Below, piece after piece: positions 1 through 7,916 of a DNA stretch of 64,000 nt; position 1 is the stretch's first letter; each line of letters opens with the position of its first letter. Source of the DNA: Propionispira raffinosivorans DSM 20765 (GTDB lineage Bacteria > Bacillota > Negativicutes > Selenomonadales > Selenomonadaceae); NCBI RefSeq assembly GCF_000381065.1, contig NZ_KB905839.1, positions 186,001 to 250,000 of the forward strand, read 5' to 3'. A model generated the notes under the pieces. The model was not told where the DNA came from. It worked only from the letters and a program-made list of their open reading frames with translations, and did not search any database. A program made the position numbers and the translations under genes.

Positions 1-935
1 CTGATCATTGATTCGACAATTGATGGAGCAATGCTTCTAACGGAACGACAACAAGCGATTACGTTTTCAAGGACCTGTGGATTTCTTTTGTGCGGCATAG
101 TTGAAGAACCGACTTTTCCCATAAAGAAAGGTTCTTCGAGTTCGGTGATTTCTGTGCGCTGCAGGGAAAGAATTTCGTGGGCAATACGTCCAATTGTTCC
201 GGCACAGAGTGCTAAAACGCTGGCAAATTCAGCTTGATTGTCGCGGGCAACATGCCAAGCTATGGTCGGAATATTGAGTTCGAGAATTTCCATCGTGCGA
301 GCTTGAACTTCAAGCCCTTTTACTTGGTGTGAGGCCAAGGTTCCAACAGCACCGGCGAGTTCACCGACAAATAGACGGTCTTTGATTTCTTCAAGGCGTT
401 GAATGTCTCTGCCTAGTTCATCTGCCCAGACAGCAGCTTTATAGCCAAAAGTGATTGGCAGGGCATGGATAACATGCGTTCGTCCGCACATGATTGTATC
501 GCGGTGTTTTTTTACTTGTTGTAGAACGAATTTTTGGCAGTTCTTCATTTGTTGGAGAATGATTTTATAAGCTTCACGTTCGATCAAGACCATACCTGTA
601 TCAACAATATCCTGACTGGTTGCACCCCAATGAACGAATTCACTAGCATTGTCGTTGAGAACTTTCTTGAATTCTTTCAATACAGGAACAATGGTAATCG
701 ATGATTTATAATTTTCCCCGATCTGTGGAATATCGAGAAGATCTGCGTTCGCTTTTGCGCAGATTTCATCGGCTTTTTCTTTTGGAATGACGCCGAGTTC
801 GCCCTGCGCTTTAGCAAGAGCTGCTTCGGTATCTAGAAATTTTTGTACTAGATTTTTATCGCTAAAAACTTCTCTCATTTTGTCATTGCTAAATAAGCAA
901 CCCCAAACTTCGCTGTCGATTACTGTAGATGCCAT
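1..935 (-). CDS. Fumarase/aspartase-superfamily lyase (PurB/CMLE-like), 3' end cut by window
   Basis: About 311 residues are visible; the C-terminus lies beyond position 1. The protein starts MASTVIDSEVWGCLFSND and carries the superfamily signature GSSTMPHKRNP near the window edge (about 140-105), which holds the catalytic-loop serine, plus the substrate-binding HWGATSQDIVDTG segment. The family cleaves succinyl-type substrates to release fumarate (adenylosuccinate lyase) or cycloisomerises carboxymuconate. Threonine in GSSTMPHKRNP and the divergent LysR gene fit the CMLE-like branch better than housekeeping PurB, but I cannot decide the substrate. The start ATG (933-935) has a GGGGG ribosome site 8 nt upstream. 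It reads away from the LysR gene at 1323 and shares an intergenic region with two palindromes. Confidence 0.85.
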   Translation of the reverse strand, partial: MASTVIDSEVWGCLFSNDKMREVFSDKNLVQKFLDTEAALAKAQGELGVIPKEKADEICAKANADLLDIPQIGENYKSSITIVPVLKEFKKVLNDNASEFVHWGATSQDIVDTGMVLIEREAYKIILQQMKNCQKFVLQQVKKHRDTIMCGRTHVIHALPITFGYKAAVWADELGRDIQRLEEIKDRLFVGELAGAVGTLASHQVKGLEVQARTMEILELNIPTIAWHVARDNQAEFASVLALCAGTIGRIAHEILSLQRTEITELEEPFFMGKVGSSTMPHKRNPQVLENVIACCRSVRSIAPSIVESMI

Positions 936-1035
936 ACATAATTCCCCCTAATTTTCTTTTTCATTTGGTAAGCTAGTTCCTATGAATATCACAAATAAGT
1001 TTTAGATTTGTGGGATGTGTTTATCGTAGCATATG

Positions 1036-1087
1036 GTTTATTAATAAACGAATACGGCTATCTTATTGTTTGATAAGAAAATCTTAT
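1036..1087. promoter_or_regulatory. Palindromes between divergent lyase and LysR genes (candidate operators)
   Basis: The 387-base divergent intergenic region holds a perfect 14-bp palindrome GTTTATTAATAAAC at 1036-1049. It also holds overlapping inverted repeats TCTTAT (1061-1066), ATAAGA (1073-1078) and TCTTAT (1082-1087). LysR proteins typically bind dyad sites between their own gene and a divergent target, so these are the best operator candidates. The remainder of 936-1322 is AT-rich with no other gene I can support. Confidence 0.45.
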
Positions 1088-1322
1088 TTGATTGTGGAAC
1101 GGAAATTATTTACATGTAAAAGCATTATTTTCAGAATATTTTAAAGAAAAAATAAATTTTTAGAAATATTATAAGGGGAGTCAAAATATGATAATAAAAT
1201 ATTATTTTATGATAACTTAATATTATGATGATGCGTTCTATTTTGATAGGGTATTGTATAATAGATATGATACAATTAAATAGAAATCGTTTTGTGAAGA
1301 TAGAAGGAGTGGACGCTAGAAT

Positions 1323-2207
1323 ATGGAACTCTGTCAATTAGAATACTTTCAGATGGTTAGCAAGGTCAACAGCTTTACACGGGCCGCCGAACGACTGTAT
1401 GTTTCGCAACCGGCTGTAACGAACACCATTCGTGCATTAGAAGATGAATTAGGGATACAGTTGTTTGATCGCAGCCAGAAGCAGGTTTTGCTGACCAGTG
1501 AAGGCAAGATTTTTTATAATCATGTCGAAAATGTCTTACACGGTGTTAGTAAAACATTGGCAGATATCAACAATATCAAAAATCTCAATGGCGGAATACT
1601 GAGGCTGGCTTTAACGCCTTTAGCCGGTGTGCGAAATTTCACGGTACTTTTGACAAAATTTCGCGAAAAATATCCACAGATTCAGCTCGTTTTTGAGGAA
1701 AATAATAATGAAGACGGTCAGCGGGCGCTGCTTGAAGATCGTGTTGATTTGGCTTTTTTGCTGCCGGAGATAAAAAGTAGTTCGCTGACCTATTTATGGA
1801 TTGGGCGGCAGGCGTTGGCATTATGTTTATCTGTGGAACATCCACTGGCATCGGCGGGCATGGTACGGCTGGAGGACCTTGTCGAAGAGCCGCTGATATT
1901 ATTCAAGCAAGATTGTGCTTTGCGCAATGTGTTATTGCATGAATTTGAACGAAATAACACCTTGCCACGGATTCAGTTTGAATCGAACCATATCCAGACG
2001 ATTAAGTCTTTGGTTGCTGAAAATGCGGGAATTGCTATACTACCCGAAGATTTGTGCTCCGTTGACCGAAAAATTGAAACCGTAAAATTGAGGATGCCAT
2101 TATATATCGATTTGGCTTTGGCTTATAAAACGCAAAAAAGTTTGTCGCATGCGGCTAAAGCCTTTATTCAGTTGGCAGAAGAACTTTATACAAAAAAGAG
2201 GATGTGA
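1323..2207 (+). CDS. LysR-family transcriptional regulator
   Basis: 294 residues, normal for the family. The N-terminal winged helix-turn-helix (about residues 1-60) contains SFTRAAERLYVSQPAVTNTI, the LysR recognition-helix pattern. It is followed by a linker helix and a two-lobed effector domain (about 90-290). It is divergent from the lyase gene and most likely regulates it; the effector is probably a substrate or product of that enzyme. The ribosome site AGAAGGAG lies 13 nt from the ATG, longer than usual, but no better start is present. The stop overlaps the region just ahead of the next gene, so the two are co-transcribed. Confidence 0.93.
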   Translation: MELCQLEYFQMVSKVNSFTRAAERLYVSQPAVTNTIRALEDELGIQLFDRSQKQVLLTSEGKIFYNHVENVLHGVSKTLADINNIKNLNGGILRLALTPLAGVRNFTVLLTKFREKYPQIQLVFEENNNEDGQRALLEDRVDLAFLLPEIKSSSLTYLWIGRQALALCLSVEHPLASAGMVRLEDLVEEPLILFKQDCALRNVLLHEFERNNTLPRIQFESNHIQTIKSLVAENAGIAILPEDLCSVDRKIETVKLRMPLYIDLALAYKTQKSLSHAAKAFIQLAEELYTKKRM

Positions 2208-2212
2208 TTTCA

Positions 2213-3091
2213 ATGAAATTGGCATTTGCCGCTGTTGGATCGAACGTTTTGGTTGCCGAGGAAATAAAAAGAGCTGTAAAATCAATTTTTTATAAAGATA
2301 TTAATATAGAAGCATATACTTTAGAAAATTTGACGGCTGAGATGGATGCCGATCTTTATATTTGTGCAACGACTCAAATGGAACGTCTTTGCACGCTTGT
2401 ATCGCCGGAAAAGATAGTTTGTCTGGAACTTATGCCTTCATCAAAATTTTTTCTCTCTGTAGGAAGAATCCCTCAAGGCGAAACGGTTTATGTTTGGAAC
2501 AATCATTTGCGATATACGCAAATTATCGAAAAATATTGCCAAAGCTTAGGTATTCGAGATATTATTTTTGAACCGCTGCCCTATGATGATCTTTCTGTTG
2601 AAGTCGTTTTAGAAAAATTGAAAAAGGTTAAATATTTAATTGGTGTCGATTGCTTTATCGATGGTGATCTTTTAGGAAATGAACAGTATGCGCAATGTTT
2701 GCCGGAAGAGGTGGTATTAATCAAAGCTCAGCGCGTGGCTGCGATTCATTCGGCAAGTCTTCTCCTGTGGACGATTGCCGGTTTGATGCGGCAGACGATA
2801 GCCATTAAACGTTGCCAGATTGAAGGGGAAGATACAGCAGAGGTGGAAGCAGATAAGCTGTTTCTTTATGCCGAGCAGGCGGTTGAGCTCATTCGTGATT
2901 CAATCAATAAGGCCGTTTGTAACCAGATTTCACCGGAAGCTGCTTCAATCCAGCCCAATGGAACAACTGATTCTTGGGTGAATCCGGTACATACTTGCCT
3001 TCAGGAAAAGCTTGCTGGTATTGATGAACTTCAGGTGGTACTTGCACAGTTACAGGAAAAATTGAAATTGATTGAAGCGAGCGCTCGATGA
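2213..3091 (+). CDS. Uncharacterised protein co-transcribed with LysR regulator
   Basis: 292 residues from the ATG at 2213. A GTG at 2204 is in frame, but the AGAGG ribosome site is only 2 nt from it against about 10 nt from 2213. I do not recognise the family. It opens like a sensor domain (MKLAFAAVGSNVLVAEEIKR) with alternating beta/alpha segments, a GVDCFIDGDLLG stretch near residue 145, an alpha-helical middle rich in A, L and I (about 175-250) and a C-terminal coiled-coil-like helix (about 260-290). There is no signal peptide, HTH or ATPase motif. It follows the LysR gene with no gap and ends at a strong terminator, so it probably belongs to the same regulatory unit. Confidence 0.8.
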   Translation: MKLAFAAVGSNVLVAEEIKRAVKSIFYKDINIEAYTLENLTAEMDADLYICATTQMERLCTLVSPEKIVCLELMPSSKFFLSVGRIPQGETVYVWNNHLRYTQIIEKYCQSLGIRDIIFEPLPYDDLSVEVVLEKLKKVKYLIGVDCFIDGDLLGNEQYAQCLPEEVVLIKAQRVAAIHSASLLLWTIAGLMRQTIAIKRCQIEGEDTAEVEADKLFLYAEQAVELIRDSINKAVCNQISPEAASIQPNGTTDSWVNPVHTCLQEKLAGIDELQVVLAQLQEKLKLIEASAR

Positions 3092-3103
3092 TGCAAGGAC
3101 GGT

Positions 3104-3157
3104 AAAATGAAAAGGCGGTTGTTGACCTTTCGAGTCAGCCGCCGCCTTTTCATTTTT
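3104..3157 (+). terminator. Rho-independent terminator of the LysR unit
   Basis: A 15-bp stem AAAATGAAAAGGCGG pairs with its complement at 3142-3156 around a loop of about 23 nt, followed by a T-run. Confidence 0.85.
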
Positions 3158-3235
3158 GTAATTATTTTGTCAATATATAGGTAATATACACAATGATCAT
3201 TTTACCGAAATATTTAGCCATATAGTCTATACCGC

Positions 3236-3283
3236 AAAAAGATGACCAGAAAAATTATTGTGGGTTTTTCTGGTCATCTTTTT
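3236..3283. terminator. Bidirectional terminator overlapping the end of the XRE gene
   Basis: The arm AAAAAGATGACCAGAAAAA (3236-3254) pairs perfectly with 3265-3283. The XRE gene on the minus strand stops at 3255, so its last codons form one arm and the loop. Both strands end in a T-run. Confidence 0.85.
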
Positions 3284-3635
3284 GTTTTTCATCCCAAAAT
3301 ACAACATTTAAGGTTGCTTTCATTTTGGCTTTATCTTCAGAATTTAGTGGAATACCGTGCCAAAGAATATACGGTTTGTCGAAAAGTTTATCAAGATGAA
3401 TAACGGATTCGGTTTCAATGTTTTGTGATATTGGTTTACTTTGATGCTCAGCAAGGTAATCAAGGGTTACATTAAAAAAGTCGGCAAGTTGTTTTAGAGT
3501 GGCTAAATCCGGTTCACGTTGATTAATTTCATATAATGATAAGCGTGATCGCGATATTTTTATTAAAGCCGCCATTTCTTTTTGTGTTAGTGTTTTTTGT
3601 TCACGCAAAAAAGCAAGTTTTGCACCAAGAGACAT
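3255..3635 (-). CDS. XRE-family helix-turn-helix regulator
   Basis: 126 residues from the ATG at 3633-3635, chosen because GAGGAG lies 8 nt upstream; a longer reading to 3680 lacks a ribosome site. Residues 1-65 form a Cro/CI-type HTH (LREQKTLTQKEMAALIKISR, then LYEINQREPDLATLKQLADF). The C-terminal 60 residues resemble no domain I know and contain no cupin. It is divergent from ridA-cyuP-cyuA. GAAGC-containing inverted repeats fill the shared upstream region, including one across a near-perfect promoter, so it is probably the operon's repressor and autoregulated. It is not the Lrp-type CyuR that controls the E. coli counterpart. Confidence 0.9.
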   Translation of the reverse strand: MSLGAKLAFLREQKTLTQKEMAALIKISRSRLSLYEINQREPDLATLKQLADFFNVTLDYLAEHQSKPISQNIETESVIHLDKLFDKPYILWHGIPLNSEDKAKMKATLNVVFWDEKQKDDQKNPQ

Positions 3636-3673
3636 AGAATCAACTCCTCTATAATTATTATATGTTACAAATA

Positions 3674-3695
3674 GAAGCATTCAATGTAATGCTTC
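3674..3695. promoter_or_regulatory. Inverted repeat GAAGCATT-N6-AATGCTTC, candidate XRE operator
   Basis: A perfect 8-bp inverted repeat with a 6-nt spacer lies 39 nt upstream of the XRE start. The GAAGC half-site recurs at 3730-3747 and 3824-3838. Confidence 0.6.
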
Positions 3696-3713
3696 TTAAA
3701 GTTGCATAAAATA

Positions 3714-3742
3714 TTGACAGCTACAATTTGAAGCATTATAAT
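3714..3742 (+). promoter_or_regulatory. Consensus sigma-70/SigA promoter for the cysteine operon
   Basis: TTGACA (3714-3719), 17-nt spacer, TATAAT (3737-3742): perfect consensus. A GAAGC element (3730-3747, GAAGCATTATAATGAAGC) overlaps the -10 hexamer, so a protein bound there would block polymerase. Transcription would run towards ridA at 4016, leaving a leader of about 265 nt. Confidence 0.8.
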
Positions 3743-3823
3743 GAAGCTATAGATGACTTATACTATGAAAATGGCAGGAATAGTTTGCGGCTAGAATTAG
3801 CTCATGCTTTTTCGCTTTAGATG

Positions 3824-3838
3824 GCTTCGAATTGAAGC
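3824..3838. promoter_or_regulatory. Third GAAGC dyad, GCTTC-N5-GAAGC
   Basis: A 5-bp inverted repeat with a 5-nt spacer (GCTTCGAATTGAAGC) about 75 nt downstream of the predicted transcription start. It has the same half-site as the two upstream sites, in opposite relative orientation of the arms to the 3674 site. Confidence 0.4.
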
Positions 3839-3951
3839 AAAATGAAATATGCAGAGTGATGATTCTGGCAAACATAAATTAAGTTGATTCATCTTTCATT
3901 ATCAATAATATAACAATAATATTCGAAAAATTCAGCTACTTAAAGGTGGTG

Positions 3952-3993
3952 ATGCCGAATTGTTGCGCGTTCATTCAAAACATAAATAACTAA
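3952..3993 (+). CDS. Possible 13-residue leader peptide ahead of ridA
   Basis: ATG-initiated ORF encoding MPNCCAFIQNINN with a ribosome-site-like AAAGGTGG a few bases upstream, ending 22 nt before the ridA start. Two adjacent cysteine codons in a leader of a cysteine-catabolic operon are suggestive, but an ORF this short arises easily by chance and no attenuator hairpin follows. Confidence 0.2.
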   Translation: MPNCCAFIQNINN

Positions 3994-4015
3994 ATCAGAA
4001 AGGGGAAACTAAAGT

Positions 4016-4405
4016 ATGAAGCAAAATCAGAACGGGACACTGACAAATAGGGTTTATTCAAACGTGCGGAGGGCAGGGGTTTTTCTATTTAGTTCAGGGC
4101 AGAGTCCAATTGATCCTAAAACAGGAACGTTGGTTGAGGGGAAAATATCAGAGCAGGTAGTACAGGTTATGGAAAATATTAAACAACTTTTACAAGAAGA
4201 AAAGTTGAACTTTTCGGATGTTCTTAAAACGACAGTTTTTCTTACGAATATGGATGATTTTCCAGTTTTGAATAAAATTTATGGACGTTATTTTCAAGTA
4301 CACTTACCAGCTCGTTCTTGTGTGGTGGTGTCGAGTCTGCCGTATGGAGCGTGTGTTGAAATTGAATTTATTGCTTGTGATATAAGTAATGAGATCAAGT
4401 CTTAA
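4016..4405 (+). CDS. ridA: RidA/YjgF-family enamine/imine deaminase
   Basis: 129 residues, full length for the family. The C-terminal signature is present: ARSCVVVSSLPYGACVEIEF holds the conserved arginine that binds the carboxylate of the substrate. RidA hydrolyses reactive 2-aminoacrylate and other enamines released by PLP-type eliminations to keto acids and ammonia, in the cytoplasm. It is first in an operon with a cysteine transporter and a UPF0597 cysteine desulfidase, whose chemistry passes through 2-aminoacrylate, so a detoxifying or finishing role is clear. It is preceded by AAAGGGG and followed after 24 nt by the permease. Confidence 0.93.
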   Translation: MKQNQNGTLTNRVYSNVRRAGVFLFSSGQSPIDPKTGTLVEGKISEQVVQVMENIKQLLQEEKLNFSDVLKTTVFLTNMDDFPVLNKIYGRYFQVHLPARSCVVVSSLPYGACVEIEFIACDISNEIKS

Positions 4406-4429
4406 TAGAAGGATAAAGGAGGAGAAAGG

Positions 4430-5764
4430 ATGAGTTTGTTTGTCTTGAAAGAGAACATAAAGGATGATTTTTCATCCAATCGTCTGGCAGTACGTTCTGG
4501 TATGACGGATGAGGAATGGTCTGCAGCAACCCGATTCGATGGGACGGATTGGGGCTGGGTGATTATGAGTATCGGGATGGCGATTGGTGCGGGTATTGTA
4601 TTTTTACCAGTACAGGTTGGCTTGATGGGACTGTGGGTATTTTTGTTGTCCTCCATTATAGGGTATCCGGCGATGTATTTGTTTCAACGTTTATTCATTA
4701 ATACATTGGCAGCTTCACCTGAATGCAAAGATTATCCCAGTGTTATAAAAGGGTATTTGGGAAAAAATTGGGGGATGTTTTTAGGTGCCTTATATTTTAT
4801 TATGTTGATTATCTGGGTGTTTGTTTATTCTACGGCTATTAATAACGATAGTGCCTCCTTTTTACAGTCTTTCGGTGTAACGGAAACGTTATTGTCGAAA
4901 AATCCCTTGTATGGGCTGGCCTTGATTTGCGGATTAGTTGCGATTGCTTCTCGTGGTGAGAAGGTGTTGTTTAAAATTGCTACGGGCATGGTGCTAACCA
5001 AGTTATTGGTGGTTGCTTTTCTGGGGTTTCTGATGGTTGGGCATTGGGATTTGGCGAACGTGGGTCCTATGCCGCCGCTAGGAAAGTTTTTGCACGATAC
5101 GATTGTAATGCTCCCATTTACCTTGACTTCTATTTTATTTATTCAGAGTTTAAGTCCGATGGTCATTTCGTATCGGTCTCATGAAAAATCGATTGAGGCT
5201 GCACGTTATAAGGCGATGCGCGCGATGAATATTGCTTTTGGGATTTTGTTTGTGACTGTCTTTTTTTATGCGGTGTCTTTTACGTTATCGATGGGGCACG
5301 AGCAAGCCGTTGCGGCTTATCAGGCGAATATTTCGGCCTTGGCGATGGCCGCACAAAATGGTGGACAACAATCGGTAAAAATATTTAGTTTGATTCTTAA
5401 TATTTTTGCTGTGATGACGGCCTATTTTGGCGTGTATCTGGGATTTCGAGAGGCTTGTCAGGGGCTGGCAATGAATCTGCTTTGCCGGATGATGCCGGAA
5501 AATAAAATTAATAAAAAAATGGTAGGCTATGGGATAATAGCTTTTACTATTCTTATGTCTTGGGGAGCTATTGTACTAAATGCACCGGTGCTGAGCTTTA
5601 CGTCTATTTGCAGTCCGGTTTTTGGCTTTGTTGGTTGTTTGATTCCGGCGTATTTAGTTTATCAGGTTCCTTTGCTGCATCCATATAAAGGAACAGCTTT
5701 AAAAATCATTATTGCTACTGGTATTTTACTTTGTATATCTCCGTTTTTAGCGTTTACATCTTGA
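4430..5764 (+). CDS. cyuP: HAAAP-family amino acid permease, probable cysteine/serine transporter
   Basis: 444 residues with about 11 hydrophobic segments. After a 35-residue cytoplasmic tail it shows the HAAAP start GWVIMSIGMAIGAGIVFLP, as in SdaC, TdcC and YhaO (CyuP). These are inner-membrane proton or sodium symporters for serine, threonine or cysteine. Because it is followed at once by cyuA, as in the E. coli cyuPA pair, cysteine is the most likely substrate, with serine as the alternative. AAAGGAGGAGAAAGG lies just before the ATG. Confidence 0.88.
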   Translation: MSLFVLKENIKDDFSSNRLAVRSGMTDEEWSAATRFDGTDWGWVIMSIGMAIGAGIVFLPVQVGLMGLWVFLLSSIIGYPAMYLFQRLFINTLAASPECKDYPSVIKGYLGKNWGMFLGALYFIMLIIWVFVYSTAINNDSASFLQSFGVTETLLSKNPLYGLALICGLVAIASRGEKVLFKIATGMVLTKLLVVAFLGFLMVGHWDLANVGPMPPLGKFLHDTIVMLPFTLTSILFIQSLSPMVISYRSHEKSIEAARYKAMRAMNIAFGILFVTVFFYAVSFTLSMGHEQAVAAYQANISALAMAAQNGGQQSVKIFSLILNIFAVMTAYFGVYLGFREACQGLAMNLLCRMMPENKINKKMVGYGIIAFTILMSWGAIVLNAPVLSFTSICSPVFGFVGCLIPAYLVYQVPLLHPYKGTALKIIIATGILLCISPFLAFTS

Positions 5765-5794
5765 AAATAATCAAAAGAAATGTGAGGGATGGGT

Positions 5795-7099
5795 ATGTTA
5801 GAAGAAAAGATTGTATCAAAGGCTCATTTATTGTGGGCAGAAATGATCAAGGCAATCCGGCAGGAGGTTACGCCGGCTATCGGGTGTACCGAGCCGGTAT
5901 CTTTGGCACTGGCGGCAGCGATTGCCGCACAGCGTCTTGGAAAACCGGTGGAGAAAATTGAAGCCATGGTTTCAGCGAATATGATGAAAAATGGTATGGG
6001 GGTTATTGTGCCAGGGACAAACATGGCAGGTCTTGCTATAGCGGCTGCTGTTGGTGCTATTGGCGGTGATCCGCAGGGAGAACTGAAAGTTTTGAAAAAT
6101 TTGACACCAAAACAGGCTGCGGCAGGTAAAACTATGGTGGCGGCTCATAAAGTTACGATTGCGGTTATCGATGTGCCTCATGTTTTATATTCAGAGGCCA
6201 AAGTTTTTCATGGAGCGGACTGGGTTAAGGTCTGCATTGCTGATAAACATACCCAGGTAGTTCGGATTGAGCAAAATGGGGAAATCATTTATAAAATGAA
6301 GGATATGGATAAGCATACCATGTCTTATTCGCTTGCAGGGATTACAGCAAAAGATGTATTTGATTTTGCTTCACAGGTTCCCTTGGAAAAGATTTCCTTC
6401 CTTCACGAGGCGGAAAACTTGAATATGGCATTAGCGGAAGCGGGCATGCAAGGGCAATATGGCCTTCATATTGGTGCGACGCTGCATAGACAAATTCATA
6501 CGGGTCTGTTAGCAGACAGCTTAATGCTGCAAGTTGTGATGATGACGACAGCGGCATCCGATGCACGCATGGGGGGAGCATCTTTACCTGCTATGACCAA
6601 TTCTGGTTCAGGTAATCAAGGCATTGCTGCAACCGTACCTGTTTGCGTGATTGCAAAAAAACAGAAAAAAAGTCAGGAAACATTGATACGAGCCCTGGCT
6701 CTGTCACATATGATGGCAATCTATATTCATAGTAAATTGCCAAATTTGTCAGCACTTTGTGCAGTTACAACGGCATCCATGGGGGCAGCGGCAGGAATGA
6801 CATGGCTTTTAACAAAAAATTTTAAGGCTGTCAGCATGGCTATATCCAATATGATTGGTGATGTAAGCGGTATGATTTGTGATGGCGCGGCAAACAGCTG
6901 CTCTATGAAGGTGTCAACCGCGGTTGGTGCAGCTTGTAAAGCAGTGCTTATGGCAATTGAAGGGACTCGTGTAACGGGTGATGAAGGAATCGTTGCGGAG
7001 AATGTAGATGATTCGATTGCTAATATTGGAAGTTTAGCTTGTAATGGTATGGTACAAACCGATGCGCAAATATTGCAGATTATGATGGAGAAGGCGTAA
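5795..7099 (+). CDS. cyuA: L-cysteine desulfidase (UPF0597/CyuA family)
   Basis: 434 residues from the ATG at 5795, which has GAGGG 6 nt upstream; the in-frame ATG at 5789 is too close to that site. The family converts L-cysteine to pyruvate, ammonia and sulfide using a [4Fe-4S] cluster. The expected cysteines are visible: GCTEPVSLALAAAIAAQ near residue 30 (start of the family signature), a mid-C-terminal SALCAVTTASMGAAAGM and MICDGAANSCSMKVSTAVGA. It is the last gene of the ridA-cyuP-cyuA operon and ends at a strong terminator. L-serine dehydratase activity is the main alternative, since the fold is shared with the Fe-S serine dehydratase alpha chain. Confidence 0.9.
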   Translation: MLEEKIVSKAHLLWAEMIKAIRQEVTPAIGCTEPVSLALAAAIAAQRLGKPVEKIEAMVSANMMKNGMGVIVPGTNMAGLAIAAAVGAIGGDPQGELKVLKNLTPKQAAAGKTMVAAHKVTIAVIDVPHVLYSEAKVFHGADWVKVCIADKHTQVVRIEQNGEIIYKMKDMDKHTMSYSLAGITAKDVFDFASQVPLEKISFLHEAENLNMALAEAGMQGQYGLHIGATLHRQIHTGLLADSLMLQVVMMTTAASDARMGGASLPAMTNSGSGNQGIAATVPVCVIAKKQKKSQETLIRALALSHMMAIYIHSKLPNLSALCAVTTASMGAAAGMTWLLTKNFKAVSMAISNMIGDVSGMICDGAANSCSMKVSTAVGAACKAVLMAIEGTRVTGDEGIVAENVDDSIANIGSLACNGMVQTDAQILQIMMEKA

Positions 7100-7120
7100 A
7101 GAGCATACTCCAGTATGTAA

Positions 7121-7161
7121 AAAGCTGTACAATTTATTATGCGAATTGTACAGCTTTTTTG
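7121..7161 (+). terminator. Terminator after cyuA
   Basis: Perfect 14-bp stem AAAGCTGTACAATT (7121-7134) with 7144-7157, 9-nt loop, then TTT. Confidence 0.9.
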
Positions 7162-7247
7162 TATCGTATATATTTATTGCGTGCAGATTGAATTATGCAG
7201 GATGAAAATTATATGTGATTTCAATATCACATACTTTATTAATTAAC

Positions 7248-7297
7248 AAAGATAGCCCATGTCTGTTGATTCTACAATAGACATGGGCTATCTTTTT
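7248..7297. terminator. Terminator between convergent cyuA and coiled-coil gene
   Basis: A 17-bp perfect stem AAAGATAGCCCATGTCT (7248-7264) with 7279-7295. It lies 29 nt beyond the stop of the minus-strand gene at 7326 and probably serves both directions. Confidence 0.75.
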
Positions 7298-7325
7298 GGG
7301 GGAGAGATACCGAAGGCTATAAAAA

Positions 7326-7661
7326 TTATTTAATAGCACGAAGTCTGGTAAGCTCAGACTCTTGATAAAAAAGCCGTGTATTCAAGGTATCAATTTTGGC
7401 ATTCATGCTGGTTACACTATCTTTGTTCGCCGTATTAAGTTCTAAATTTTCAAGCTTCGCATTGGTGATTTCCTGATTGTGCAACAGAGCTTTAATAATA
7501 TCCGTATCTTCTTGCAGCTGTGATTTAATATCAGTGATTTCAGATTTCATGCCAGAAACATCAGATTTAATATCGGTGATTTCGGATTTTATTCCCGAAA
7601 TATCAAATTTTATACCTTTTAATTCAGATAAAACCAATCCCTGAAATTCTTCATTGGTCAT
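7326..7661 (-). CDS. Small coiled-coil protein with tandem GIKSEITDIKSD-type repeats
   Basis: 111 residues, no signal peptide or membrane segment. Residues about 16-50 contain 7- and 14-residue repeats of the type GIKSEITDIKSDVSGMKSEI, giving a hydrophobic heptad pattern. A second helical region (about 52-110) is also heptad-like. GGGAG lies 8 nt before the ATG. This looks like a rod-forming oligomerisation protein; no enzymatic motif is present and the function is unknown. It stands alone between terminators. Confidence 0.75.
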   Translation of the reverse strand: MTNEEFQGLVLSELKGIKFDISGIKSEITDIKSDVSGMKSEITDIKSQLQEDTDIIKALLHNQEITNAKLENLELNTANKDSVTSMNAKIDTLNTRLFYQESELTRLRAIK

Positions 7662-7831
7662 AGATGGTATCTCCCTTGCTTAATTGTTAGTGGTTCTATT
7701 ATAGCATCAAAAATAGATAATTTATACTGGTTTTAATTCCCTTTTTAATAACATTATTCTAGGCATTATATTATTATCGTGTCTGTTTTCTGCAGAGGGC
7801 GGATATAAAAGGGCATCAACGTGACAGTTTG

Positions 7832-7860
7832 TTGCATACAGTGCAGTATCGCTATATAAT
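7832..7860 (+). promoter_or_regulatory. SigA-type promoter candidate upstream of yvrJ
   Basis: TTGCAT (7832-7837), 17-nt spacer, TATAAT (7855-7860). It lies upstream of the separate TTGTAG...TGTAGT element at 7865-7894, so the yvrJ unit may have two promoters. Confidence 0.55.
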
Positions 7861-7864
7861 TAAA

Positions 7865-7894
7865 TTGTAGAAACTCCTTCTTGTGGCATGTAGT
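7865..7894 (+). promoter_or_regulatory. Promoter-like element shared with the DUF1659 gene
   Basis: TTGTAG (7865-7870), 18-nt spacer ending GGCA, TGTAGT (7889-7894). The same arrangement (TTGTAA, 18 nt ending GGCA, TGTAGT) lies at 9551-9580. In both cases the last base of the element is 23 nt before the A of the ATG. About two thirds of the 30 positions are identical. Probably a promoter for one regulator or sigma factor. Confidence 0.55.
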
Positions 7895-7916
7895 CCTAGG
7901 AGAGGGGGTGGAAATT

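Noticed and set aside
1131..1337. Minus-strand 68-codon ORF upstream of LysR
   Set aside because: AT-rich, F/I-rich product, no ribosome site, overlaps the LysR start and promoter region.
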